A DNA stretch of 41,027 bases from Streptomyces ossamyceticus (lineage in GTDB: Bacteria; Actinomycetota; Actinomycetes; Streptomycetales; Streptomycetaceae), in NCBI RefSeq assembly GCF_001418475.1, contig NZ_LIQX01000008.1, forward strand, positions 1-41,027, in the 5' to 3' direction. Under the pieces are notes generated by a model that worked only from the letters and a program-made list of their open reading frames with translations, was not told the origin of the DNA and did no database searches. The translations under genes were made by a program, and so were the position numbers. Shown here in pieces: positions 23,851 through 32,716 of this stretch. Position 1 is the stretch's first letter; every line of letters begins with the position of its first letter.

Positions 23851-26043
23851 ATGCAGAACGAAGCACCACAGATGTACGCCGCCGACCCACGGCTCGCGCC
23901 GAACGCCGTGAGCGTGACCCCGTCCGCGGTGCCCGTCGCGGCCCCGATCGCCGTCGAGGACGCCTCGCCGGCCGAGGGCGCCGCCGAGCGGGGCGACCGG
24001 CCCGTCCCGCTGCCGCCTCCGCCGCTGCGGCCCTGCCGCCCGGACTTCCGTGACGGCTGCTACCGGGTGACGTTCCGGCCCGCCCAGGCGTCCCTGCCGC
24101 ACCTCGTCGGCACGCTGCGCGTCGACCGCAAGGCGCCGGCCGCCGGCCCGGACGGGGTGATCGTCAGCGGGGACCTGTACCGGCAGCCGCCGTCCCTGGT
24201 CCCCGACCAGGGTTCGGGCGACGACCCCGCCGGGCTCGGCGGGGCCACCCTCACCGGCGGCGGGGAGTCCGTCGCGGCCGCGGCGAGCCGCCCCGGCACG
24301 CCCTCACCCCTCCTGCCGCGCATCCCGGTCTTCCCTCGGGACCGATACCACTCGTACCTGAAGGCGACACGCCTGGTCGTGCCCCTCTTCGGGCTGCCGG
24401 GCAGGCCGTGCCAGGTGACCCTCGACGTCGACGAGTTCGACTACACCCAGCCGCCGGCCGGCTCGTTCAAGGGGTCGTTCCCCTCATCGCCCAGCAGGTC
24501 CCTGCGGCTCGTCCTGACCCGCGTGCCGGGCTCCCCCCTGCCCCTGCCCGGTCTGGGCGGGCCTCGCTTCGAGGGCCGGGTGTTCGAGGGCGACGTGCTG
24601 CGCGGGACGGTCACCCTGACCTGGGTGTCGAGCTTCCTGCGCCGCGCCGTCCTGGAGATCGACACCCTGCGCGGCGCGGTCGGCCCCCAGCCGGTGCCCG
24701 CCGCGTCCGGCAGCGGGACGGAGTTCTTCGACACGGTGTACGCCACCGCCGGGTGGGACCTGGCGATCGACCGGGTCGAGGCGCAGGTCGACATCCCGGT
24801 GCCGGTCGGGGTGAACCCGACCGCCTGCTGGTCGGCGGCGAACCTGCACGCGCTGATGTCGGGCGTGCGCAAGCCGAGCACCGACCTCGATGCCGAGTGG
24901 CGCACCCACCTCGTGGTGGTGCCCGCCGCCCTGGGCTGCTCGCGCGGCGTGATGTACGACCAGATCGGTGTGCCGCGCGAGGGGTCGGCGAGCTTCAGCG
25001 ACGACGGCTACCCGAGCTCGGACTCGTCGAACTTCGGCCTCGCGGAGAACCAGCGGCAGCGCGACTTCCCGCGCGCCTATCTCCGGTCGGCGACCCATGA
25101 GGTGACGCACGCGTTCAACCAGATCCACCAGGAGTCGGAGACCGCCGCCGACAACTCGATCATGACGACGACGCCGAGCGTGGCCGACGTCCTCGGCGGG
25201 CCCGCCACCGGAGCGCCCGGTGTGTTCCCCGACCAGATCAACCTCGGCTTCAACCCCACCGTGCGCAACCATCTGGCCCATATGCCGGACCCGGTGGTGC
25301 GCCCCGGCGGCTGGCCGTTCGCGAGCTGGTTCCCCGCGGGGGCCCCGCAGGCGTCCGACCGCAATTTGTTCCGTTCGGACGAGCTGGACTTCGAGGTGTG
25401 GGCGGAGGCCGGGCGCGTCCCGCTCGGGGCGCCGGTCACCGTGTCCTGGCGGCTGACGAACACCTCGCAGGGCGAGCTGGTGGTGCCCACCGACCTGCGG
25501 ATGGAGGCGCTGTTCGCCACCATGTCGTGCCTCGACGAGTCCGGGGAGGAACGGCCGGTGCGGCCGTTCGTCATCACCTGCGAGTCGGCGAAGCTCGCCC
25601 CGCTGGCACCGGGGGAGTCGCTGAGCGCCGAGTACCGGGTGTTCTGGAGCTCCGACGGGTTCCCGCTGGAGCGGCCGGGGCGCCACAGGTTGACGGTGAC
25701 CGTCGCCTGGTCGGCGGGCGGGGTGCCGGTCGGGGTGACCGGCAGCTGCGAGGTGTGGGTGGACCGGCCGACGACCGACGCGGAGAACCGTGACGCCGCC
25801 CTCGTCATGCACCCCGAGGTCGGCAAGTGGGTCGTCCTGGGCGGCGGCGCCTACCACCTCCCCGAGGCGGTCGACCGGCTGCGCACCCTGGACGCCACCG
25901 GGTCCCCCTCCGTGGCCGGCGCCGCCGACACCGACCGCTCCCGCGTCGCGGACGCCTTCGCCGAGCTGAGCCTGATGCCCAGCCCGACGGACGTGAAGAA
26001 CGGCGGGAACGGGAACGGAAACGGGGAGGCCGACGGGAGGTAG
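23851..26043 (+). CDS. Metzincin-type metalloprotease-like protein
   Basis: 730 residues from ATG 23851 with GGAGGG upstream. The zinc motif HEVTHAFNQIH (His416, Glu417, His420, His426) follows HExxHxxGxxH with Asn for Gly. SIM at 436-438, twelve residues on, would be the Met-turn. The N-terminal 60 residues are Pro/Ala-rich. About 65-330 is beta-rich (FRDGCYRVTFRP, VDEFDYTQP, FEGRVFEGDVLRGTVTL). After the protease core a beta-sandwich-like region (VTVSWRLTNTSQGELVVP, LAPGESLSAEYRVFW) precedes an Asn/Gly-rich tail. No signal peptide is visible, unusual for a metzincin. It starts 205 bp from the divergent small gene and is not obviously part of the STM40xx operon. Confidence 0.8.
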   Translation: MQNEAPQMYAADPRLAPNAVSVTPSAVPVAAPIAVEDASPAEGAAERGDRPVPLPPPPLRPCRPDFRDGCYRVTFRPAQASLPHLVGTLRVDRKAPAAGPDGVIVSGDLYRQPPSLVPDQGSGDDPAGLGGATLTGGGESVAAAASRPGTPSPLLPRIPVFPRDRYHSYLKATRLVVPLFGLPGRPCQVTLDVDEFDYTQPPAGSFKGSFPSSPSRSLRLVLTRVPGSPLPLPGLGGPRFEGRVFEGDVLRGTVTLTWVSSFLRRAVLEIDTLRGAVGPQPVPAASGSGTEFFDTVYATAGWDLAIDRVEAQVDIPVPVGVNPTACWSAANLHALMSGVRKPSTDLDAEWRTHLVVVPAALGCSRGVMYDQIGVPREGSASFSDDGYPSSDSSNFGLAENQRQRDFPRAYLRSATHEVTHAFNQIHQESETAADNSIMTTTPSVADVLGGPATGAPGVFPDQINLGFNPTVRNHLAHMPDPVVRPGGWPFASWFPAGAPQASDRNLFRSDELDFEVWAEAGRVPLGAPVTVSWRLTNTSQGELVVPTDLRMEALFATMSCLDESGEERPVRPFVITCESAKLAPLAPGESLSAEYRVFWSSDGFPLERPGRHRLTVTVAWSAGGVPVGVTGSCEVWVDRPTTDAENRDAALVMHPEVGKWVVLGGGAYHLPEAVDRLRTLDATGSPSVAGAADTDRSRVADAFAELSLMPSPTDVKNGGNGNGNGEADGR

Positions 26044-26122
26044 CGCGAGAGAGTGCTCCGCGTCCCTCCACACCCCCGCCAGGGTGTAGCGGCGTCTCAT
26101 CACCGCTGTTCGTACCGGCGTC

Positions 26123-26815
26123 TCACACCCGCCAGGTGTACCGGCGCTCCGGGCGTCCCGCCACTCCGTAGCGGAGGGAGACGTCCGCGGTGCCGGTGGC
26201 GTGGAAGTACTCCAGGTAGCGGCGGGCGCTGACGCGGGAGATGCCGGCGAGGGTCGCGCACTCGGTGGCGGACAGGGTGCCGTCGGCGGCGCGCAGGGTG
26301 CGTTCGATGAGGTCGGCGGTCTCGACGCTCATGCCCTTGGGCAGGGCGCCGGCCGCCGGCGGCGCCGACGCCCCGGCGAGGACCCGGTCGACGTCGGCCT
26401 GGCTCTGCACGACCGCGGTGAGCAGCCGGCCCCGCTGGGCGGCGTACCGCTGGAGCCGGGAGCGCAGTTCCTCGAACTCGAACGGCTTGAGGAGGTAGTC
26501 GACGACACCGTGGCGGGCCGCGCCGCGCACGGTGTCGGCCTCCCGCGCGGCACTGATGACCATGACGTCGCAGTCGTGGCCGGCCGTACGCAGCCGGGGT
26601 ATGACGTCGAGGCCGAAGACGTCGGGCAGGTACAGGTCGAGCAGGACGAGGTCGGGGCGCAGTTCGTCGACGGCGGCGGCCGCCTGCTCCCCGGTGCTGG
26701 CGACGCCGACGACCCGGAACGGCTCGACCCGTTCGACGAAGGTGCGGTGGACCCTGGCCACCATGAAGTCGTCGTCGACGACGAGCACGTCGATCGCGGC
26801 CGGACCAGGACTCAT
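26123..26815 (-). CDS. CitB/DpiA-type response regulator
   Basis: 230 residues from ATG 26815, overlapping the kinase stop by 4 bp (ATGA). The receiver domain opens with IDVLVVDDDFMVARVHRTFVE, has the phosphorylated Asp in LVLLDLYLPDVFGLDV, and Lys in DYLLKPFEFEELRSRL. After a linker the C-terminal helix-turn-helix LSATECATLAGISRVSARRYLEYF ends with SLRYGVAGRPERRYTWRV, the DpiA/CitB output domain. It should activate the divergent tctCBA operon when phosphorylated by the adjacent kinase. Confidence 0.93.
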   Translation of the reverse strand: MSPGPAAIDVLVVDDDFMVARVHRTFVERVEPFRVVGVASTGEQAAAAVDELRPDLVLLDLYLPDVFGLDVIPRLRTAGHDCDVMVISAAREADTVRGAARHGVVDYLLKPFEFEELRSRLQRYAAQRGRLLTAVVQSQADVDRVLAGASAPPAAGALPKGMSVETADLIERTLRAADGTLSATECATLAGISRVSARRYLEYFHATGTADVSLRYGVAGRPERRYTWRV

Positions 26816-28542
26816 GGTGTCGCTCCTTCCGCCACCGCGTCGGCGAGGTGGCTGACGGTCATGCGGGCGGTGAACATGGCCCCGTCGGGGGTGTTGGTCA
26901 CCGAGATCTCGCCGCCGTGGCGTTCGCAGACCAGGCGGGTGAGGGCGAGACCGATGCCGCGTTCGCCCTCCTGGGCGGCCTTGGTGGTGAAGCCGTGGGA
27001 GAACACCTCGCGGGCGAGTTCGGGGGCGACGCCGGGGCCCGAGTCGCGGACGACGATCTCCACGCTGGAGGCGTCCTGGCGCAGTTCCACCTCGACCCAT
27101 GCCTCGCGGTCGCCGGGTTCGCCGGGGGCGGCCGCGGCGTCCACCGCGTTGTCGACGAGGTTGCCGACGACGGTGGCGACGTCGGCGGCGTCCTCCGGGG
27201 CGAGCCGGTCGAGCGCGGTGCTCTCGGAGATCCGCAGGCTCACCTTGCGTTCGGCGGCCAGTGACGCCTTCGCCATGAGGAGCGCGGCGACCGCGGTGTC
27301 CCGGACCCGGCGGCTGAGGGTCATGTCGAGGGACTGCCGGTGGCGGCTGAGCGCGCGGATGTAGCGGACCACTTCGTCCTGCTCGCCGATCTGGATGAGT
27401 CCCGAGATGGTGTGCAGCTGGTTGGCGAACTCGTGGGCCTGGGCGCGCAGCAGCTCGGAGGAGCTGCGGAAGGAGCCCATCTCCCGTTCCAGGCGGGCGA
27501 GTTCGGTGCGGTCGCGCAGGGTGGTGACCGAGCCGAGGTGGCGGCCGTCCTTGGTGACGGCCATCCGGTTCATCACGAGGACACGGCCGCGGCGTATGAC
27601 GACCTCGTCGCCCTTGTGGCCGGGGATCTCCTGCGCCCCGGTGAGAACGTCACTCAGTCGCCCCTCGACGCCCAGCTCGCTGAGGCTCTTGCCGACGCAG
27701 TCCACGGGCAGGTCGAGCAGGCGCAGGCCCACCTCGTTGACGAGGGTGACGCGGGCCTGCGGGTCCAGGGCGACGACGCCCTCGGCGATGCCGTACAGCA
27801 TGGCCTCGCGGTGTTCGGCGAGGCCGGCGATCTCGCGGGGTTCCAGGCCGAGGGTCTGGCGTTTGACGCGGCGGGCCAGCAGCCAGGAGCCGGCGATGCC
27901 GAGGCCGCTGGCGACGCCCAGGTAGGCGAGAAGGTACGAGGAGGCGCCGCTGAGGCGCTGCCACACGGTCGGGGAGGCCTCACCGACCATGACGGTGCCG
28001 AGGAGCACACCGAGGTTGTCGTCGGTGGCGCCGAGGACGGGCACCTGGGCGACCAGCTCGCGGCTGCCGTCGAGGGTGAGCGGGCCGGACCAGCCGCGGC
28101 CCCGGGCCGCGCCCTCGCCGAGCGGGAGCCGGTCGCCGAGGACGGTGGGGTCGGTGGAGCTGACGATCCTGCCGTCGGAGTCGGCGACGGTGACCGAGGT
28201 GACGCCCGACTGGGTCTGGGTGGAGTTCACCAGGGGGGCCAGGGCCTCCTGGGGCAGGGCGCGGGCGAGTCCGTCGCGGACCAGGGGGTTGGCGGCCAGT
28301 TGCTCGGCGAGGGCGGTGACGCGGCGGCCCTCGACGCGGTTGAACGTGGCCGCGGACTGGGTGAGGGAAACACCGGCGACCGCCAGCAGCACCACCACGA
28401 CGATGGCGAGCTGGAGGACCAGCATCTCGCCCGCGAGGGTATGGCGGCGGAACTCGGCGACCACGACGGACTCATCTCTCGTGCGGAGGCGATGCCCGGC
28501 GGCTCGGGCGTCGGCGGGTGCGGTGGGTGCGGTGGGTCGCAC
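26812..28542 (-). CDS. CitA/DcuS-type sensor histidine kinase
   Basis: 576 residues from GTG 28542, which has no clear ribosome binding site; a later start near residue 25 is possible. TM1 (LQLAIVVVVLLAVAGVSL), an extracytoplasmic PDC sensor (NSTQTQSGVTSVTVADSDG, STDPTVLGDRLPLGEG), TM2 (about 205-225), PAS (LYGIAEGVVALDPQARVTLVN) and the dimerisation helix RAQAHEFANQLHTISGLIQ with the phospho-His are visible. The ATPase has VGNLVDNAVDAA, RDSGPGVAPEL and GERGIGLALTR. It senses a di- or tricarboxylate, by family, and phosphorylates the CitB-like regulator encoded next to it. Confidence 0.92.
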   Translation of the reverse strand: MRPTAPTAPADARAAGHRLRTRDESVVVAEFRRHTLAGEMLVLQLAIVVVVLLAVAGVSLTQSAATFNRVEGRRVTALAEQLAANPLVRDGLARALPQEALAPLVNSTQTQSGVTSVTVADSDGRIVSSTDPTVLGDRLPLGEGAARGRGWSGPLTLDGSRELVAQVPVLGATDDNLGVLLGTVMVGEASPTVWQRLSGASSYLLAYLGVASGLGIAGSWLLARRVKRQTLGLEPREIAGLAEHREAMLYGIAEGVVALDPQARVTLVNEVGLRLLDLPVDCVGKSLSELGVEGRLSDVLTGAQEIPGHKGDEVVIRRGRVLVMNRMAVTKDGRHLGSVTTLRDRTELARLEREMGSFRSSSELLRAQAHEFANQLHTISGLIQIGEQDEVVRYIRALSRHRQSLDMTLSRRVRDTAVAALLMAKASLAAERKVSLRISESTALDRLAPEDAADVATVVGNLVDNAVDAAAAPGEPGDREAWVEVELRQDASSVEIVVRDSGPGVAPELAREVFSHGFTTKAAQEGERGIGLALTRLVCERHGGEISVTNTPDGAMFTARMTVSHLADAVAEGATP

Positions 28543-28628
28543 AATGATGGCGCTCGTGTGGGGTCAGGAGAAGAGAGGTGGGGGGAGAGTGCCCATAAGG
28601 TGACAGAGGCCGCGACCACAAAGACCAC

Positions 28629-28649
28629 AACGTTCGTTGCCTCCGCAAC
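28629..28649. promoter_or_regulatory. Candidate regulator site between citA-like and tctC genes
   Basis: The AT-richer centre of the divergent region holds a direct repeat GACCACAA/AGACCACAA just upstream, the palindrome AACGTT and the inverted repeat GTTGC-N4-GCAAC (28636-28649). This is where a CitB-type regulator would be expected to bind. The assignment is positional. Confidence 0.3.
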
Positions 28650-28730
28650 CGGTACACGCCCTCTCCGGGTGGGCACGCTGTGTCGCGGGTCACTCTCCTC
28701 CATCGACGTCCACGACAGGTGGTGACACTC

Positions 28731-29726
28731 GTGCGTCTGCGCACCCCTCGGGGGCGACACGCCCTCGCCCTGTTCGGTGCCGCCGCGCTCGTGTTCGTGG
28801 GGCCGCCGCTGCTGACGACCGGCGGCGGTGACACGGGCACGCAGATACCGGGCCTGCGCTTCATGGTGCCGAACACGCCGGGCGGCGGGTACGACATCAC
28901 GGCCCGCACCGCCGCGAAGAACGCCGAGGACGCGGGGCTCACCCACAACATCGAGGTGTTCAACCTGCCCGGCGCTGGCGGCACGGTCGGGCTGAGCCGG
29001 CTGGTCGGCGAGCACGGCAACGGCAGGCTCGCGATGTCGATGGGGCTCGGCGTCGTCGGTGCCGTCCGGTCCAACGACGCGCCGAAGACCCTCGCGGACA
29101 CCACTCCGATCGCCCGGCTCACCGAGGAGCAGGACGTCGTGGTCGTCGCCAAGGACTCGCCGTACCGGACGATCGACGATCTCATCGGAGCCTGGAAGGA
29201 GAGGCCCGGCAAGCTCCCCGTCGGCGGTGGGTCCGCGCCGGGCGGGCCGGACCATCTGGCGCCGATGCTGATGGCGCGGGCGGCCGGGATCGCGCCGCGG
29301 GACGTCAACTACATCCCCTTCGACGGCGGCGGTGAGCTGCTCGCCTCCATCCTCGGCGACAAGGTCGCCTTCGGGGTGTCCGGCGTCGGCGAGTACCTGG
29401 ACCAGATCAGGGCGGGCGAGCTGCGGCTGCTCGCGGTGACCGGCCCCGAGCGGGTGGCAGGGCTGGACGCGCCGACGCTCCAGGAGGCGGGCTACGACGT
29501 GAACTTCACCAACTGGCGCGGCATCGTCGCCCCGCCGGGTCTCACCGACGCCGAGCGGGCCAAGCTGACCCGGCTGGTCGAGGAACTGCATGACTCCCCG
29601 CAGTGGCGGCAGTCGCTGAAGCAGAACGGCTGGGACGACGCCTTCCTCACCGGCGAGAAGTTCGGCGAGTTCCTGGAGGCCCAGGACGAACGCGTGGTGT
29701 CGGTGCTGAAGGAGCTGGGACTGTGA
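28731..29726 (+). CDS. tctC: Tripartite tricarboxylate transporter substrate-binding protein TctC
   Basis: 331 residues from GTG 28731, with AGGTGG upstream. An Arg-rich start and hydrophobic ALALFGAAALVFVGPPLL form a signal peptide without a lipobox cysteine. LRFMVPNTPGGGYDITART, NLPGAGGTVGLSRL, VVVVAKDSPYRTIDDLI, GPDHLAPMLM and FDGGGELLASILGDKVAFGVSG are the Bug/TctC family signatures. It binds a carboxylate outside the membrane and hands it to TctAB. The start of tctB overlaps its stop (GTGA). Confidence 0.93.
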   Translation: MRLRTPRGRHALALFGAAALVFVGPPLLTTGGGDTGTQIPGLRFMVPNTPGGGYDITARTAAKNAEDAGLTHNIEVFNLPGAGGTVGLSRLVGEHGNGRLAMSMGLGVVGAVRSNDAPKTLADTTPIARLTEEQDVVVVAKDSPYRTIDDLIGAWKERPGKLPVGGGSAPGGPDHLAPMLMARAAGIAPRDVNYIPFDGGGELLASILGDKVAFGVSGVGEYLDQIRAGELRLLAVTGPERVAGLDAPTLQEAGYDVNFTNWRGIVAPPGLTDAERAKLTRLVEELHDSPQWRQSLKQNGWDDAFLTGEKFGEFLEAQDERVVSVLKELGL

Positions 29727-30298
29727 CGACGCCCCCCGCCGACCCGCCGCACTCCCCCGACACGCCACACCCCACCGACGCTCCCCCGGCGCCCGCGGCG
29801 GACCGCGGGTCGTGGCTGCGTAACCACTCCGAGCTCGGCGTCTGCGTGCTGCTGCTGGCGCTCGGTGTACTGGTTCTGACGGACGCGCTCACCATGGACG
29901 TCGACATCGCGCAGCGCGGGCCCGTCGGCCCGAGGACGGTGCCGGTGGTGGTCGGCGCCGGGCTGCTGCTGATCGCCGCGCTGCTCGCCGTGGATGTGCT
30001 GCGCGGCGGGCGGGGGCAGGCGGAGACCGGGGAGGACGTCGACCTGTCGGAGCCCGCGGACTGGCGTACGGTCCTGCTGCTCACCGGGGTGTTCCTCGGC
30101 TCGGCCGTCCTCATCGAACCGCTCGGCTTCCCCGCGGCGGGCGCCCTGCTGTTCTGGGGGGCGGCGTTCGCCCTCGGCAGCCGCCGCCACGACCGCGATC
30201 CGCTCGTCGCGGCGGTCCTCTCGCTCGTCACGTACGCCGTCTTCAACAACCTCCTCGGGGTGCCCCTGCCCGGCGGCCCGCTGATGGGAGCGCTGTGA
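29723..30298 (+). CDS. tctB: Tripartite tricarboxylate transporter small membrane subunit TctB
   Basis: 191 residues from GTG 29723, overlapping the tctC stop by 4 bp. A Pro-rich cytoplasmic N-terminus is followed by four hydrophobic segments: [48 protein letters not shown] and [15 protein letters not shown]. The end [20 protein letters not shown] is typical of TctB. It forms the permease with TctA. Confidence 0.92.
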   Translation: MTTPPADPPHSPDTPHPTDAPPAPAADRGSWLRNHSELGVCVLLLALGVLVLTDALTMDVDIAQRGPVGPRTVPVVVGAGLLLIAALLAVDVLRGGRGQAETGEDVDLSEPADWRTVLLLTGVFLGSAVLIEPLGFPAAGALLFWGAAFALGSRRHDRDPLVAAVLSLVTYAVFNNLLGVPLPGGPLMGAL

Positions 30299-30299
30299 C

Positions 30300-31808
30300 A
30301 TGGACGCCCTCGCCTCGCTCCTGGACGGCTTCGGTACAGCCCTGACGCCGGTCAACATCCTGTGGGCCGCGGTCGGGGTGCTCCTCGGCACGGCGATCGG
30401 GGTGCTGCCCGGCATCGGCCCGGCCATGGCGGTCGCGCTGCTGCTCCCGGTGACGTACGGGCTGGACCCGATCGGCGCGTTCATCATGTTCGCGGGGATC
30501 TACTACGGCGCGATGTTCGGCGGCTCGACCACCTCGATCCTGCTCAACACCCCCGGTGAGAGCGCGGCGGTGGTCGCGGCCATGGAGGGCAACCCGATGG
30601 CCAGGTCGGGGCGCGGCGCGCAGGCGCTGGCCGCCGCCGCGATCGGCCACTTCGCGGGCGGCATGGTGGGCACGGTCCTGCTGGTGGCGCTGGCGCCGAC
30701 GGTCGCCGAGCTGGCCGTGGACATCGGCGCCCCCGACTACTTCGCGATCATGGTGCTGGCGTTCATCGCCGTGACGTCCGTGCTGGGCTCGTCCCGGCTC
30801 CGGGGGCTCGCCTCGCTGCTGATCGGCCTCACCATCGGCCTGGTGGGACTGGACCAGATGACCGGGCAGCAGCGGTTGACGTTCGGTTCGCTCCAGCTCG
30901 CCGACGGTGTCGACGTCGTGATCGTCGCGGTCGGTCTCTTCGCGATCGGTGAGGCCCTGTGGGTCGCCGCCCATCTGCGGCGCAGGCCGGGCGAGCCGAT
31001 ACCGGTGGGCCGCCCGTGGCTCGGCCGCCCGGATCTGCGGCGGACGTGGAAGTCATGGCTGCGCGGCCCGTTCATCGGGTTCCCGTTCGGGGCGATCCCG
31101 GCGGGCGGCGCGGAGATCCCCACGTTCCTGTCGTACGTCACCGAGAAGCGGTTGTCGAAGCACCAGGACGAGTGGGGCAAGGGCGCCATCGAAGGGGTGG
31201 CCGGGCCGGAGTCGGCGGCGTCGGCCTCGGCGGCGGGCACCCTGGTGTCGATGCTGACGCTCGGTCTGCCCACGACGGCGGTGGCGGCGGTCATGCTGGC
31301 CGCGTTCCAGCAGTACGGCATCCAGCCCGGCCCCCTGCTGTTCGAGCGCGAACCCGACCTCGTGTGGGGTCTGATCGCGTCCCTCTTCGTCGGGATGGTG
31401 CTGCTGCTGGCGCTCAATCTGCCGCTGGCCCCGCTGTGGGCGAAGCTGCTGCGCATCCCCCGGCCCTATCTGTACGCGGGGATCATGTTCTTCGCGGCGG
31501 TCGGCGCGTACGCGGTCGGCGGCGAGGTGATCGACCTGGTGATCCTGCTGGTCATCGGTCTGATCGGCTTCGGCATGCGCCGTTACGGACTGCCGGTGCT
31601 GCCCGCCGTCATCGGGGTCATCCTCGGACCGGGCGCCGAACAGCAGCTGCGGCGCGCCCTGCAGATCAGCGACGGCAGTGTCACCGGCCTGGTGAACACG
31701 CCGTTCGCGGTGACGGTGTACGCGGTGATCGTGCTGCTGCTGGCCTGGCCGCTGCTGAAACGGCTCGTGGCCCGCACCCGCCCCGCCCACGGCGCCAGGA
31801 GCGCGTGA
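30300..31808 (+). CDS. tctA: Tripartite tricarboxylate transporter large permease TctA
   Basis: 502 residues from ATG 30300, one base after the tctB stop. [63 protein letters not shown] and [21 protein letters not shown] are diagnostic TctA motifs. About ten to twelve membrane segments are present. It is the conducting subunit for sodium- or proton-coupled uptake of tricarboxylates such as citrate. The divergent kinase/regulator pair suggests substrate-induced expression. Confidence 0.94.
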   Translation: MDALASLLDGFGTALTPVNILWAAVGVLLGTAIGVLPGIGPAMAVALLLPVTYGLDPIGAFIMFAGIYYGAMFGGSTTSILLNTPGESAAVVAAMEGNPMARSGRGAQALAAAAIGHFAGGMVGTVLLVALAPTVAELAVDIGAPDYFAIMVLAFIAVTSVLGSSRLRGLASLLIGLTIGLVGLDQMTGQQRLTFGSLQLADGVDVVIVAVGLFAIGEALWVAAHLRRRPGEPIPVGRPWLGRPDLRRTWKSWLRGPFIGFPFGAIPAGGAEIPTFLSYVTEKRLSKHQDEWGKGAIEGVAGPESAASASAAGTLVSMLTLGLPTTAVAAVMLAAFQQYGIQPGPLLFEREPDLVWGLIASLFVGMVLLLALNLPLAPLWAKLLRIPRPYLYAGIMFFAAVGAYAVGGEVIDLVILLVIGLIGFGMRRYGLPVLPAVIGVILGPGAEQQLRRALQISDGSVTGLVNTPFAVTVYAVIVLLLAWPLLKRLVARTRPAHGARSA

Positions 31809-31846
31809 ACCGGGTGCGATCCGGCGTACTCAGGGGGCGGCCGGGT

Positions 31847-32371
31847 TCAGCCCGCGCCCCGCTCCGCCTCCTCGTGGAGGAACGCGCTGATCTGCCCGGC
31901 GAGGCTCTCCCGGACGCTGCCGGAGGCCGGGTCGAGGAACTCCTCGTCGACTCCGATGCCGCCGGACCACAGATGGCGGTCGGTCCACTCCTCGTCGGCC
32001 CGCAGCTGGACCTGGATGTCGAGCTGGAGGAGCTGGGCCTCGGGCGCGGCGGCGTACAGGACGGCCGTGGCGCGGCGCAGCGGGTAGAGGTCGAAGCCCT
32101 CGATGAACTTGGAGTTGCGCCAGTCCAGGAAGGCGCTCTCGCCGTCGGGGCCGGTGCGGATGTCGAGCTGCCCGTCCTCCAGGTGAAGGCCGACGTGGCC
32201 GGTGCCGCGGTTCTCCACGGTCACCCGGAACCGGAAGTACGTCAGGCCCTCGGCGGCGTCGTCACCGCCGCGCGGCGGTTCGGCGCGTTCCAGGCCGTGG
32301 ACGCGCACACGCAGGCCGGCCAGGTCACCGTCGTACTCCTGCCAGTCCCCGATCACGTTGGGCTCGCGCAC
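31847..32371 (-). CDS. Conserved-looking protein of unknown function
   Basis: 174 residues from GTG 32371, chosen for the GGAGAGG 6 nt upstream. VIGDWQEYDGDLAGLRVRVH, GLTYFRFRVTVENRGTGHVGLHLEDGQLDIR and FIEGFDLYPLRRATAVLYAA suggest a beta-sandwich of the kind seen in DUF4352-like proteins, followed by a C-terminal helix (VRESLAGQISAFLHEEAE). No signal peptide. I do not recognise a named family. It is convergent with tctA, 38 bp apart. Confidence 0.72.
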   Translation of the reverse strand: MREPNVIGDWQEYDGDLAGLRVRVHGLERAEPPRGGDDAAEGLTYFRFRVTVENRGTGHVGLHLEDGQLDIRTGPDGESAFLDWRNSKFIEGFDLYPLRRATAVLYAAAPEAQLLQLDIQVQLRADEEWTDRHLWSGGIGVDEEFLDPASGSVRESLAGQISAFLHEEAERGAG

Positions 32372-32716
32372 CGTCCACCTCTCCACGTCGGCGGGACGAC
32401 TCCCGCGCTCGCGCGCACCACAGTGCCACACCCGTCGGGGACGCCGGATTCACCCATCGCCGCCGGTCAGACGTGATCAAGCCGTGTGCAGCGACGATTC
32501 CCGCCAGGGGGTCCGGGCGGGGGTCCCCCACGTGCCGTACATCACGTCGGCCGCCCGCTGTGCGGAATGTGAGGGGGTGACCCCGCCCGCTGCGTCACAT
32601 GGCGACGACTTCCCCATTCCGTGGGCGAGCGTCGGCGCCGTACGCTACGTTCGATCACCGCCGGTCGCCGCACCATCGGCGAGATCGCGCGCAGGGGAAG
32701 GTCTGGGGAGCAGCGC
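32372..32716. other. Intergenic region with probable promoter of the acyl-CoA ligase gene
   Basis: 345 bp between divergent genes. Candidate -10 elements TACGCT (32641-32646) and TACGTT (32646-32651) lie about 70 bp before the ATG at 32717. No convincing small gene is present; open frames crossing it lack ribosome binding sites. Confidence 0.5.
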
